Shown one piece after another: positions 15,787 through 25,161 of a DNA stretch of 64,000 bases. Location of the stretch: contig BPHQ01000001.1 of assembly GCA_026003615.1 (NCBI GenBank), positions 372,001 through 436,000 of the forward strand. The letters are read 5' to 3'. A program made the position numbers and the translations under genes. Every line of letters starts with the position of its first letter. Within the stretch, counting starts at the first letter, position 1. A model generated the notes under the pieces. The model saw only the letters and a program-made list of their open reading frames with translations, did not search any database and was not told where the DNA came from. Origin of the DNA: Bellilinea sp. GTDB lineage: Bacteria > Chloroflexota > Anaerolineae > Anaerolineales > Anaerolineaceae.

Positions 15787-17073
15787 ATGCGCGTTTATTT
15801 CGATACAATTGGCTGCCGCTTAAACCAAAGCGAGATCGAATTACTTGCCCGTCAGTTCCGGGCTGCCGGTTATTCCATTGCGGAAACAGCTGCCGAAGCC
15901 GATGTGGTGGTCATTAACACCTGTACGGTGACCAGTGCGGCAGCTTCCGATTCCCGACAGAAAATCCGTCAGGCTGCCAGAGCGGGTGGCGCTTCTATTG
16001 CGGTAACCGGCTGCTGGGCAACGCTGGAGCCTGAAGCCGCCCGGCGATTGCCAAATGTGACCTGGGTGATACCCAATGCCGAAAAACACCACCTGACATC
16101 TACAGTATTGGGTGTGCCGACCGAGGAGTTCGATCTTGAACCACTTGCCCGACAGCCTTTGCCCGGTCTGCATCAGCGTACGCGTGCCTTTATCAAAGTT
16201 CAGGATGGTTGTGATAATTTTTGCACGTTTTGTATTACTCGTCTGGCAAGGGGAAAAGGACATAGTCAATCCATTGGTCAGGTTATAACCGAAGTGAGAG
16301 CGGCTGTGGACGGCGGCGCGCGGGAGGTTGTGCTTTCCGGTGTTCACCTGGGATCTTGGGGAAAGGATTTTTCTCCGCCGCTGCACCTCCGGCATCTGAT
16401 TGAAGCGATTCTTTTGGATACGGATGTGGAGCGTGTAAGGCTCTCATCGCTTGAGCCGTGGGATTTGGACGACGCATTCTTCCGTTTGTGGGAAAACCCG
16501 CGAATGTGCCGACATCTGCATCTACCGCTTCAATCCGGTAGTGCGGCGACTTTGAAGCGGATGGTTCGAAAGACTACACCCGCGGCATACGCCCGATTGC
16601 TCGATTCGGCCCGTTCAAATTGCCCGGAGATGGCGATTACCACCGATATTATTGTTGGTTTCCCGGGGGAAAGCGAAAGTGAATTTGAAGAGAGCCTGGC
16701 TTTTGTAAACCAGATGAATTTTGCCGGCGGGCATGTCTTTTCGTACTCTGTTCGGGAGGGAACGGCAGCAGCCCGAATGAAATCCCATATTCATGGTACG
16801 GTGATTCGACGGCGGAATGCCCGAATGCGGGAGGTTTTGCGACAATCCTCTCTGATTTATCGCCAACGGTTCATCGGGGAGGTTGCCAGTGTATTATGGG
16901 AATCCTGCGATGAGCTAGGGGTGCAGGGTTGGCGGCTACACGGCCTTACCGACCATTACATCCGCGTGGAAGCCTGGTCATCGCAACCGCTTTGGAATCA
17001 GATTAGCCGGGTCAGGTTGGAGCAAACCACGGAAGATGGAATGCAGGCTGTCATCCTCAATTTAAGCGGATAA
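15787..17073 (+). CDS. mtaB: tRNA N6-threonylcarbamoyladenosine 37 methylthiotransferase
   Basis: A radical-SAM methylthiotransferase that converts t6A37 to ms2t6A37 in ANN-decoding tRNAs. The 428-residue protein has the UPF0004 N-terminal domain with three cysteines (FDTIGCRLNQSE, VVINTCTVTSAA, AVTGCWATLE). The radical-SAM motif is CDNFCTFCITRLARG, with CxxxCxxC cysteines. The central barrel holds VRLSSLEPWDL and LHLPLQSGSAATLKRM. The form GCRLNQSE rather than GCQMN favours MtaB over MiaB or RimO. Its ATG follows the preceding lipoprotein stop by four bases with AGAGGT upstream, so the genes are probably co-transcribed. Confidence 0.92.
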   Translation: MRVYFDTIGCRLNQSEIELLARQFRAAGYSIAETAAEADVVVINTCTVTSAAASDSRQKIRQAARAGGASIAVTGCWATLEPEAARRLPNVTWVIPNAEKHHLTSTVLGVPTEEFDLEPLARQPLPGLHQRTRAFIKVQDGCDNFCTFCITRLARGKGHSQSIGQVITEVRAAVDGGAREVVLSGVHLGSWGKDFSPPLHLRHLIEAILLDTDVERVRLSSLEPWDLDDAFFRLWENPRMCRHLHLPLQSGSAATLKRMVRKTTPAAYARLLDSARSNCPEMAITTDIIVGFPGESESEFEESLAFVNQMNFAGGHVFSYSVREGTAAARMKSHIHGTVIRRRNARMREVLRQSSLIYRQRFIGEVASVLWESCDELGVQGWRLHGLTDHYIRVEAWSSQPLWNQISRVRLEQTTEDGMQAVILNLSG

Positions 17074-17082
17074 ACGGGCTTT

Positions 17083-17715
17083 TTATTGCAGCAACCAGAA
17101 CACCAGCGTGAAGCTGATCATCCCCCACAGGATACCGACGATAGTCTGGGAAAAGGTATGGCGCTTGAGGTGCACCCGCGACCAGGCTACGAGTGGGAGG
17201 AGGATCAGCATGGGAAGGGTGGAAATACCCCCAACCCAGTAACCCAGCGAGGAAAAACCAGCAATTGCAGCGGCGTGAGCCGAGATTTTCCACTTTAAAT
17301 TGACCAGAAATAGACCGCTGGTTTCTAACAGAGCGGCGGCGGCGATGATTTGGAGCGAAGCAGGAGCATGAGCGTGCCAGAGCAATCCAAAGGTTACCAG
17401 ACAGCACCCGATACTGAGCAGATAAGGGCGAACGCGCTGCTGGCGCACGTACACATCCAAATCGGTGATTTGCCCGCTCCGGTGAAGGTAGATCAAATAA
17501 GCCGCCGGCGCGAAAATGATGAACAAAAAAGTAATTATTCCCCAGCCAATTGCAGCCCGGCTTGAATTTACCAGGGTTGCGAGAAAAAGCGCGGCAGTTG
17601 CAACCAGTGGAGGTGAAAACATGCGGGAGATATACTCGGCCAGCCGATAATCCCATCTTTGCGGTACAATTGGCACAATTTGTTCGCAGGCATGGGTGGT
17701 AGGGTTGAATTCCAT
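17083..17715 (-). CDS. PAP2-superfamily membrane phosphatase-like protein
   Basis: A 210-residue protein with about six membrane segments. Late in the chain it has KISAHAAAIAG and SRVHLKRHTFSQTIVG, which correspond to PAP2 motifs 2 and 3 with their catalytic histidines. An arginine-proline pair (VRQQRVRPYLLS) fits a degenerate motif 1. Members dephosphorylate lipid phosphates such as undecaprenyl pyrophosphate or phosphatidic acid. Motif 2 is ISAH instead of PSGH and motif 3 ends in Ser-Gln where Asp is usual, so activity is uncertain. No ribosome binding site is evident before the ATG. It converges with mtaB, 9 bases apart. Confidence 0.7.
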   Translation of the reverse strand: MEFNPTTHACEQIVPIVPQRWDYRLAEYISRMFSPPLVATAALFLATLVNSSRAAIGWGIITFLFIIFAPAAYLIYLHRSGQITDLDVYVRQQRVRPYLLSIGCCLVTFGLLWHAHAPASLQIIAAAALLETSGLFLVNLKWKISAHAAAIAGFSSLGYWVGGISTLPMLILLPLVAWSRVHLKRHTFSQTIVGILWGMISFTLVFWLLQ

Positions 17716-17857
17716 ATTTTGAATTCCAACGTTCTTTTTTACTACTATAAAGGCGGGCTGTTAAGGCCGGTTGATGATCAGGTTAAAGTTTGGTCAAAAG
17801 ATGGCAAGGATAAATCGGTTGTATTAAGACCATGCAGAGAGGAGTGAGAATTTTCCC

Positions 17858-19567
17858 GTGAGCCAGAAGAATTGGTGGCAGACCGCAGTTTTTTATCAAA
17901 TCTACCCACGCAGTTTTGCGGATGGCAACGCTGATGGCATCGGCGATTTTGAAGGAATGATCGAAAAAGTAGATTACCTCCACTGGTTGGGAGTGGATGC
18001 CATCTGGCTCTCCCCGCATTTTACTTCTCCGCAGGTGGACTGGGGTTACGATGTCAGTAATTATTATGGGATTGCTCCCGAATATGGCAGCATGGAGCAA
18101 TTCATGAAGTTTATGGAGGAGCTACACCGCCGTGACATGCGGTTGGTTTTAGATTTGGTCCTAAATCACACATCCGATCAACACCCGTGGTTTTTGGAAT
18201 CTCGCTCCAGCCGGGATAATCCAAAACGGAACTGGTACATCTGGAAGCCTCCTCACAATGGCGGTCCTCCTAATGACTGGTTTTCTACTTTTGGCGGCTC
18301 TGCATGGACATTTGATCCGCATACCGGGGAATACTACTACCATTTCTTTTTTGCCCAACAACCTGATCTGAATTGGAGAAATCCGGAAGTCAAGCAAGCC
18401 ATGTTTGATGTGGTGCGCCATTGGCTGAACCTTGGTGTGGATGGCTTTCGGCTGGATGCGGTTGGTACGATTTTTGAAAGGGAGGGTTACCCGCCCCATG
18501 CTACCGGTGATCATCTGGATGCCATTTACCGGGATGCCAGGCTTGCCAGGTCGAAGGCCGAGGAACGCAAAGCCAATCGCCGTTGGATGCGAATGTTTCG
18601 CCATCAGGTGGATATGCCCGAAGTACATGACCTGATGCGCGAACTTCGTCAGGTGGTCAATGAATACCCGGACAAAGTCTTGATCGGTGAGACCGAAGAT
18701 GTGCGGTTTTACGGGTACGGCCAGGATGAACTTCACCTGATTTTCAATTTTCCCCTGATGCGCACCGAACGGATTTCGCCTCGCTGGGTGCGTGAAAACC
18801 AGAGAGAAAGACTTTCGCAAATGCCACCGGGGGCATGGCCGTGCAATACCTTGAACAACCACGACTCGGGGCGGATGATGAGCCAGTTTGGAGATGGAAA
18901 ACACGACGAACAGATTGCGCGGCTCAACCTGGCTTTACTGCTTACCCTGAAGGGCACGCCGTTTCTTTACAATGGAGAAGAAATTGGCATGGTCAACCAC
19001 TTAGGGCTTAAGGTAGAGGATTTCCGCGACCCGTTGAGTTTACATGCTTACCGCCTTGAAATTGAATTGCTGGGTTCGTCACCTCAAGAGGCTGAATATT
19101 ATGCGATTCAATACGGGCGGGATAAGTGTCGCACGCCGCTCCAATGGGCGAACCGGCCCAACGCAGGTTTTTGCCCGGTAAATGTAAAACCCTGGCTGCC
19201 GGTACATCCAAATTTTGTGGAAGGGGTCAACGTGCAAGATCAGCAGAAAGAACCCGACTCGATGCTGAACTATTACCGGCAATTATTGCACTTGCGAAAA
19301 AACACGCCTGCATTGATTGAAGGTGACTATCAACCCTTGGACGAAAACAACCGTGCTGTATTCACTTTCTTGAGGCGGGCGGAGAATCAAATTTGCCTGG
19401 TGGCGTTGAATATGAAACCACACGCTGCAAAAACCACTTTACCATACTGGATGAAAAATTTGCGGTGTGTTTTTTCAACACACCGCAGGGAAGGTCAGAT
19501 GGAGCGGTTTGGAGTTATCTCCTTGCAGCCTTTTGAAGTCTGGATTGGGAAAGTTGAATCGGTTTAG
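17858..19567 (+). CDS. GH13 alpha-glucosidase / oligo-1,6-glucosidase-type enzyme
   Basis: A 569-residue glycoside hydrolase family 13 enzyme. The four conserved regions are present: LVLDLVLNHTS; GVDGFRLDAV with the nucleophile Asp200; LIGETE with the acid/base Glu278; and NNHDSGR with the transition-state Asp336. The start WWQTAVFYQIYPRSFADGNA and the region QVDWGYDVSNYY are typical of cytosolic alpha-glucosidases and oligo-1,6-glucosidases that act on short maltooligosaccharides, sucrose or trehalose. No signal peptide is seen, so it acts in the cytoplasm. GTG 17858 is preceded by GAGAGGAG at a rather long distance of about 15 bases. It converges with ldh and shares stop-codon bases with it. 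Substrate cannot be fixed from sequence. Confidence 0.9.
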   Translation: MSQKNWWQTAVFYQIYPRSFADGNADGIGDFEGMIEKVDYLHWLGVDAIWLSPHFTSPQVDWGYDVSNYYGIAPEYGSMEQFMKFMEELHRRDMRLVLDLVLNHTSDQHPWFLESRSSRDNPKRNWYIWKPPHNGGPPNDWFSTFGGSAWTFDPHTGEYYYHFFFAQQPDLNWRNPEVKQAMFDVVRHWLNLGVDGFRLDAVGTIFEREGYPPHATGDHLDAIYRDARLARSKAEERKANRRWMRMFRHQVDMPEVHDLMRELRQVVNEYPDKVLIGETEDVRFYGYGQDELHLIFNFPLMRTERISPRWVRENQRERLSQMPPGAWPCNTLNNHDSGRMMSQFGDGKHDEQIARLNLALLLTLKGTPFLYNGEEIGMVNHLGLKVEDFRDPLSLHAYRLEIELLGSSPQEAEYYAIQYGRDKCRTPLQWANRPNAGFCPVNVKPWLPVHPNFVEGVNVQDQQKEPDSMLNYYRQLLHLRKNTPALIEGDYQPLDENNRAVFTFLRRAENQICLVALNMKPHAAKTTLPYWMKNLRCVFSTHRREGQMERFGVISLQPFEVWIGKVESV

Positions 19568-20523
19568 ATTTTCAACTGGGAGATGATGTTTTTAAGTACA
19601 GCCGCAGATTTTTGTAAGCCGGCGACTTCCTCTTCGCTTAAGTCCAGACGAATGATGCGTTCGACACCGTCCAGATCCACAATTGTGGGCAAGCTCAGGC
19701 AGACATCCTCAATCCCGTAGTAGGGTTCGTCAATGTAACTGGAAACGGAAAGGACAGTGCCTTGATCGCGGATGATGGCTTCGCAGATACGCACCAGCCC
19801 ACTGGCAATGCCATAATAGGTTGCCCCTTTACGCTCGATTATGTGATACGCAGCATCGCGAGTTTGTTCAAAAATCGAGTTGAGAATCTCATCTGCGCAA
19901 CCCAATTCATTGACGGCGCAATATTGCGGCAGCCGCATTCCGGCAATGTTGGCTAAGGACCAGACAGGCACTTCGCTGTCGCCATGTTCGCCGATGATAT
20001 GAGCATGGACACTGCGCGGATCAACGTCAAAATGCTGGGAAAGCAGATAACGAAAACGGGCAGTATCCAAAACTGTACCGGAGCCGATTACATGGTTGCG
20101 CCTGAAGCCGGAGATCTTAAACGCGACATAGGTCAGAATGTCAACAGGGTTGGTAGCAATTAACAAAATACCGTTGGGGTTGTTTTCTACAATTTTTGGA
20201 ATGATTTGCTTGAAAATCTCGGTATTCCGCTGTACCAAATCCAGGCGGGTTTCGCCGGGGCGTTGAGCCGAACCGGCCGTGATGACTGTGATGATGGCTC
20301 CGGCAGTGTCTTCGTAACTGCCTGCCCAAATGCGCGCTGGTCGGCCGAGCGGCATGGCATGATTTAAGTCCATCGCTTCCCCTTCGGCTTTGGCGTGGTT
20401 GGCATCAATCAGCACAATTTCGCTGGCCAGTCCACTCAAAAGGAGAGAGTACGCAAAGGTGGCGCCGACATTTCCCGCACCGACAATGGCTACACGGGTT
20501 GGCTTCTTGAAAACATGGGTCAT
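19564..20523 (-). CDS. ldh: L-lactate dehydrogenase
   Basis: Reduces pyruvate to L-lactate with NADH, regenerating NAD in fermentation. The 319-residue protein has the Rossmann motif VAIVGAGNVGATFAYSLL. The specificity loop is TAGSAQRPGETRLDLVQRN, where glutamine 87 favours pyruvate (malate dehydrogenases have arginine). IGSGTVLDTARFR and IIGEHGDSEVPVWS, with catalytic His180, follow. AAGGAG precedes the ATG. It sits 20 bases after the receiver-CpaE gene on the same strand and so may be read from the histidine kinase operon, an unusual context. The substrate call rests mainly on Gln87. Confidence 0.92.
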   Translation of the reverse strand: MTHVFKKPTRVAIVGAGNVGATFAYSLLLSGLASEIVLIDANHAKAEGEAMDLNHAMPLGRPARIWAGSYEDTAGAIITVITAGSAQRPGETRLDLVQRNTEIFKQIIPKIVENNPNGILLIATNPVDILTYVAFKISGFRRNHVIGSGTVLDTARFRYLLSQHFDVDPRSVHAHIIGEHGDSEVPVWSLANIAGMRLPQYCAVNELGCADEILNSIFEQTRDAAYHIIERKGATYYGIASGLVRICEAIIRDQGTVLSVSSYIDEPYYGIEDVCLSLPTIVDLDGVERIIRLDLSEEEVAGLQKSAAVLKNIISQLKI

Positions 20524-20543
20524 GGTAATTCTCCTTGCTGAAA

Positions 20544-21794
20544 TTATCGTTGGGATTGTTTCTCCCTGGCTTTGCGGGCTTCCATGAATCGGTCATACAC
20601 CCGCTTCCAGGCATGGGTTGGCTTTTCCGGGCGAGTTTTCTTGTGTTCCTCTGAGCTGATGAAGAAGGCAAAGTCTTCCATGAGTACCGATATTGGTTCG
20701 TCTGGAGAATGGTATAAAATTGGCTTTCCCAAGTTGATGGATTGTACCAGTACATCCGGTGAATAGGGGAGGTTGAGTGTCACAGGTTTCTTAAGTGCTT
20801 GTTCAATCCGATCTCGCGGCAGGCCGTGTTTGGGAAACACATTGTTCAAAACCAGTTTAATTTTTTCGGGAGGATAGTTCAATTTTGTATAAGTGTCCAA
20901 CGCTGCTGCTGCAGCCCGCAATGAGGAAAGTTCTGGAGCGAGAACGAGCAGAATAATATCAGCCATGTCCAGAGCAATCAGGGCGACCTCGCTAAAATCG
21001 TGAGGCAGGTCGGCGATAATGTAATCATAATGCGGGCGCAGCAGTTTGAGGGATACATTAAGTGTTTCGTCGGAGAGCATTTCGGCTTCGGTGGGAAAGG
21101 TGGGGGCAGCGATGAAACTCAACCCGCTTTTATGGCTTTCAATGATCGAATGGAGAGCTTCGGTGTCCATTTCCAGCGGGTCAATACCGGCTAAATCTGC
21201 CCAGGTGCGTTTGAGGGGCATGTTCAACAACAACGCAACCTGGCCTGCCATCAACACCAGATCAATCAACAGAGTTGGAGCGTCCCAAAGGGAACGAAGT
21301 CCGATAGCCAGATTGACGGCAAGGGTGGAAGTCCCAATACCACCGCGCAAGGAATGCACGGCGATCATCTTTGCCATTTTGGTAGGAGCAGCGCCTTCTC
21401 CACTTGGCAAAGCATGGCGGATCACTTCCATGCGACGGAGCAGCACCGTCATGCGGGCTACCAGTTCTTCAGGCTCAAAGGGTTTGGTAATGTGGTCATC
21501 TGCTCCGGATTCAAAAGAGGCAAGTTTGTCCTGTAACCCCGCCTGACTGGTTAGCACCATGATGGGGGTATGAGCAAAAGCCGGGTCGCGGCGCAAACGG
21601 CGAGTCACTTCGTAGCCAGAAATATCGGGCAGGTTTAGATCGGTGATGATGACATCCGGTTTGAGGATATTGGCTGCTTCCAGTCCCTGTGTACCGGTCA
21701 GCTCGGTATACACCATGTGACCCAACGGGCGCAGGGCATGTTCGATCATGCGGTGGAAGATGATTTCATCGTCAATCAGCAATACGGTGGCCAT
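20544..21794 (-). CDS. Response-regulator receiver fused to a CpaE/MinD-like ATPase
   Basis: A 416-residue fusion. Residues 3-122 are a receiver domain: acidic pocket in LLIDDE, phospho-acceptor Asp52 in VIITDLNLPDISG, and Lys104 in DDHITKPFEP. From about residue 140 there is a ParA/MinD-type ATPase. Its P-loop SLRGGIGTSTLAVNLA has Thr-Ser where canonical proteins have Gly-Lys-Thr/Ser, as often in CpaE proteins, so nucleotide binding may be altered. YDYIIADLPHDFSEVAL and ADIILLVLAPELSSLRAA match the switch regions. CpaE proteins position tad pili or other polar complexes, but no pilus gene is in the window. The gap to the upstream kinase gene is four bases, so Asp52 is a likely target of that kinase. 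Confidence 0.88.
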   Translation of the reverse strand: MATVLLIDDEIIFHRMIEHALRPLGHMVYTELTGTQGLEAANILKPDVIITDLNLPDISGYEVTRRLRRDPAFAHTPIMVLTSQAGLQDKLASFESGADDHITKPFEPEELVARMTVLLRRMEVIRHALPSGEGAAPTKMAKMIAVHSLRGGIGTSTLAVNLAIGLRSLWDAPTLLIDLVLMAGQVALLLNMPLKRTWADLAGIDPLEMDTEALHSIIESHKSGLSFIAAPTFPTEAEMLSDETLNVSLKLLRPHYDYIIADLPHDFSEVALIALDMADIILLVLAPELSSLRAAAAALDTYTKLNYPPEKIKLVLNNVFPKHGLPRDRIEQALKKPVTLNLPYSPDVLVQSINLGKPILYHSPDEPISVLMEDFAFFISSEEHKKTRPEKPTHAWKRVYDRFMEARKAREKQSQR

Positions 21795-21798
21795 GAAT

Positions 21799-24700
21799 TT
21801 ATCCTTGGGGATTATTTTCTGTCGAACGGTGTTGGGCCTTCATTCCCATGAGGGCTTTCTTCAGCAAAGGGATTTGGCTTTCCATTTCAGTGATCAATTG
21901 ATCCGCCCCCTCCAGATCACCTTTGGCTGCCTGCATATCCAGCTGATGAGCCAGACGGGTCAGTTTGACGGCTTCGAAGTTGGCTGCAACGCCTTTCAGG
22001 TTATGGGCATGGAGTTTAACGCTTGTGGTATTTTGGGAGCGGACCGCTTCTTTCAATTCGGTCAGTTTGGTTTCGCATTGTTGAATGAATTCTTCGAAAG
22101 TGGTCAGAAAGAAATCCAGATCGTCACCGAATCGGGGGAGGATTTTTTCCATGTATTGGGCATCGCCAAGTGATTGGGTGTTCTTTCGGAAGGCACGGCT
22201 GAGAAATTCATCTTCATCCTCAGAGAGATGATCTACTGCCTCAATCTGAGATGATGGTCTTACAATGATTTCGGGTGAGGAGGTGGGCAAAAAGCCATTT
22301 GAATCGGTTTCAAGAGATTGAAAATATTCTTCAAACTGTAAGGACAAGTCTTCATCATGGATTTCGGATGGAGATTCCATTCCGGCAGGTTGGGTGATCT
22401 CAGGCGGAACGAGTTTGGATGCCCAACGTTCGATAGCGTTGAATAATTCGCGTGGTTTGATTGGTTTGGAAAGGTAGGCATCCATGCCGCTGGCGAGGCA
22501 GCGTTCCACATCCCCCGCCAGCGCTCGAGCAGTCATTGCCAGAATGGGGGTATGACTTCCCGCTCCTTCCCGTGAGCGAATGCGCAAGGTTGCTTCGTAG
22601 CCGTCCATTTCTGGCATTTGAATGTCCATTAAAATTAAGTCGTATTTCTTTTGGGCAGTTTTTTCGACAGCGACGCGCCCGTTTTCGGCTTCTTCGACGG
22701 TGTGACCAAATTTCGTCAGTAAATTGACTACCACTTTTCGATTAACCGGATTATCCTCCACCAAGAGAATATGACGGGAAATGGACGCACGCAGTCCAGA
22801 AGCTGTTGGGCGGCTTGAAGAGGATGGTTTTTCGGCCACTTCATCAACATTGGGGCCGGCAAGGGTGGACTTTAAAGCATTGTAGAGCGCTTGTTGTCGA
22901 ATGGGTTTGATTAAAGTAGCCGAGCAGCCTATTTTCTGGCAGTCTTCCTGGGTGAGATGAGTTCCAAGTGTGGTCAGGACAATAATTTTGAGGTCGTTTT
23001 GGATTAATGGTTCGAGGTGTTCCGTCAGACGGGGTTGGCCTTTTTCAAACAATAAACGGTAATCAACCATGGTTAAATGCACCGGAGCGCGATTCTGGCC
23101 GGCGGTTTGGAGGATTTGAACAAAGGCCTGGTGATCTGCACATTCTGTGACGGCAAACCCGATTTTCTCCAATTCCATTCGCAGAGATTGACGGCTGGAA
23201 GCGTTTGGATCGGCAATCAGAACGTGTTTTCGGTGGGAAAGGCTAATTAATTCGTGCGGCTGGGTTTCGGGGATTTCCTGCCGAGAAAAAACAGCGTTGA
23301 ATGAAAATGTGCTGCCCACACCCGGTTCGCTGATCAGTGAGATTTTTCCTCCCATCAACTCAACCAATTGGGTGGAAATAGCCAGTCCCAAACCCGATCC
23401 CCCGTATTTGCGGGTGGTGGACATATCTGCTTGGGTAAACCGTTCGAAAATACGCGCCTGGCGGTCGAGGGGAATGCCGATGCCGGTATCGCGTACCGAG
23501 AAACTGATGGTAGCCTGCGAACCGGTTTGGGCAATGGGTTGAACACTGATGACAACTTCTCCCTGCTCGGTGAATTTAACCGCGTTGCCAACCAGATTAT
23601 TTAACACCTGCCGTAAACGGTTGGGATCACCGCGCACCAAAACGGGTGTTTGTGGGTCAATCTGACAGACCAGCTCCAGCCCTTTGGCAGCCGCCCGCTG
23701 AGAAAAGTTGACGGCCACATTTTCCACAATGGTGCGTATATTGAAGTCGGTGGTCTCCAGTTCCATTTTACCGGCTTCAATTTTCGATAAATCGAGAATA
23801 TCGCTGATTAAGTTGAGGAGCGATTCGGCGCTTTCCAACGCAGCGGTGAGATATTCGGTTTGTTCAGGGTTGAGCGGGGTATCCAGGGCCAGGTTGAGCA
23901 TCCCGATCAACCCGTTAAGTGGTGTGCGGATTTCATGGCTCATATTGGCCAAAAATTCGCTTTTGGCTAAATCGGCCTCTTCGGCTTTTTGACGGGCGCG
24001 TACCAGTTCGGTAATGTTGTGATACAGGTTGAGTACCCCAACCTCTTGCCCGTTAACAATGACTGGCACACCGAAAATCTCCACATCAATTAATTCGCCA
24101 CGGCGGGTCTGGCGTTTGCTGACGCTGTGAATCAACTCTCCCTGTCGAACCCGGCGGCTAAACTCAAATGCACTATCTCGAAATTCCTGGGAGGTGATCA
24201 TTTCATCCAGTTTTCCACCCAATACTTCTGATTGGGTGTAGCCAAAGAGACGCTCGAAAGCCGGATTGCAGGCGACGATATGACCGTTGAGATCGAGGGT
24301 GACAATTGCAACCGGACTGTTTTGGAAAATGCTTTCAAAATATTGTTTCTGGCGTTGAATTTCTGCTTCGGCTTTTTTGCGCTGGGCAATGTCGTGGAAG
24401 ATGTAAATGATACCCTGTTGGTTTTCGCCATCCTGAAATGGAAAACCGGTTACTTCGAACCAGCCGTATAACGACGGCATGGGGATGACCTGAGTTTTGG
24501 TGAGGGCTTTTTTCTGTACCGGTTCAATGACACCGGGAAAAACTTCTTCAATGTTTTTACCAATCAAGTCGGCATACGAAGTTTTGAGGGTTTGGGTGGT
24601 TGCTCGATTGCAGCGTATAATCTTGCCGCTTGAGTCGGTCAGTAAAATCAGGTCGGAGATGGCATCGAAGGTCGCTTCCCATTCTTTTTTCGCACGGATG

Positions 24701-25071
24701 ATGTTGGCTTCGGCTTGATGTCTTTCCAGAATTTCTCGCTGGGATATTTCTTTAATGGCATACAGTTCACTGGTGCGCTGAGTAAGTTCGGTTTTGAGGT
24801 GTTGATTCTGCCGCAGGGTGATGAAATGCTGATAAGTGCTTACGGAGGTGAACAGAATGATCAGTACCGCGAAGAGGTCAACCAACCAGAGGGTTGGTTC
24901 GTTAAGTTGTGCCTGAAGGAATGAAGCGGGAGTGAGCGAAAGACCTTGTGAAAGAATGAAAACGGCCGTCACAAGGATGGGCGCAAGCAAACCAACCAAT
25001 CCTCCTGATACTGAAAATAGAATTGGCAAGAGGGTATTTAAGCGCAGCCGGGGGTTCTTTTCTGAAAGCAT
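21799..25071 (-). CDS. Hybrid sensor histidine kinase: 2 TM, PAS-PAS, kinase, two receivers, Hpt
   Basis: A 1090-residue multi-step phosphorelay protein. Two membrane segments (about 12-41 and 60-82) are followed by a short coiled coil, PAS at 130-235 and PAS at 240-360. HisKA has phospho-acceptor His379 in MSHEIRTPLNGL. The ATPase domain spans about 480-597 with N-box NNLVGNAVKF, G1 VRDTGIGIP and G2 GGSGLGLAI. Receiver 1 (about 615-735) keeps Asp670 and Lys722 but has only one acidic residue in its N-terminal pocket. Receiver 2 (about 766-885) is complete, with Asp816 in LMDIQMPEMDG and Lys869. The C-terminal Hpt has His1023 in HNLKGVAANF. The signal is unknown; there is only a short loop between the membrane helices, so cytoplasmic PAS sensing is likely. 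It heads an operon with the receiver-CpaE gene. Confidence 0.93.
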   Translation of the reverse strand: MLSEKNPRLRLNTLLPILFSVSGGLVGLLAPILVTAVFILSQGLSLTPASFLQAQLNEPTLWLVDLFAVLIILFTSVSTYQHFITLRQNQHLKTELTQRTSELYAIKEISQREILERHQAEANIIRAKKEWEATFDAISDLILLTDSSGKIIRCNRATTQTLKTSYADLIGKNIEEVFPGVIEPVQKKALTKTQVIPMPSLYGWFEVTGFPFQDGENQQGIIYIFHDIAQRKKAEAEIQRQKQYFESIFQNSPVAIVTLDLNGHIVACNPAFERLFGYTQSEVLGGKLDEMITSQEFRDSAFEFSRRVRQGELIHSVSKRQTRRGELIDVEIFGVPVIVNGQEVGVLNLYHNITELVRARQKAEEADLAKSEFLANMSHEIRTPLNGLIGMLNLALDTPLNPEQTEYLTAALESAESLLNLISDILDLSKIEAGKMELETTDFNIRTIVENVAVNFSQRAAAKGLELVCQIDPQTPVLVRGDPNRLRQVLNNLVGNAVKFTEQGEVVISVQPIAQTGSQATISFSVRDTGIGIPLDRQARIFERFTQADMSTTRKYGGSGLGLAISTQLVELMGGKISLISEPGVGSTFSFNAVFSRQEIPETQPHELISLSHRKHVLIADPNASSRQSLRMELEKIGFAVTECADHQAFVQILQTAGQNRAPVHLTMVDYRLLFEKGQPRLTEHLEPLIQNDLKIIVLTTLGTHLTQEDCQKIGCSATLIKPIRQQALYNALKSTLAGPNVDEVAEKPSSSSRPTASGLRASISRHILLVEDNPVNRKVVVNLLTKFGHTVEEAENGRVAVEKTAQKKYDLILMDIQMPEMDGYEATLRIRSREGAGSHTPILAMTARALAGDVERCLASGMDAYLSKPIKPRELFNAIERWASKLVPPEITQPAGMESPSEIHDEDLSLQFEEYFQSLETDSNGFLPTSSPEIIVRPSSQIEAVDHLSEDEDEFLSRAFRKNTQSLGDAQYMEKILPRFGDDLDFFLTTFEEFIQQCETKLTELKEAVRSQNTTSVKLHAHNLKGVAANFEAVKLTRLAHQLDMQAAKGDLEGADQLITEMESQIPLLKKALMGMKAQHRSTENNPQG

Positions 25072-25132
25072 GGCAGCTGATTAAGTCGTTGTAGGGAAAT
25101 TAATCATCCAATTTCCTTGACTAAAATTATAA

Positions 25133-25161
25133 TTGACCACGCCAACATTTGCTATTATAAT
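25133..25161 (+). promoter_or_regulatory. Promoter of the KimA-type transporter operon
   Basis: TTGACC (25133-25138) and TATAAT (25156-25161) with a 17-base spacer form a near-consensus promoter. The leader is about 50 bases, too short for a ydaO-type c-di-AMP riboswitch. The divergent kinase gene start is about 60 bases away; its own promoter must lie in the same stretch (a minus-strand TATAAT at 25126-25131 is a candidate). Confidence 0.82.

Noticed and set aside
18161-18904. 247-codon minus-strand frame inside the glucosidase gene
   Set aside because: The plus strand encodes all GH13 catalytic motifs here; the antisense product has no recognisable domain.
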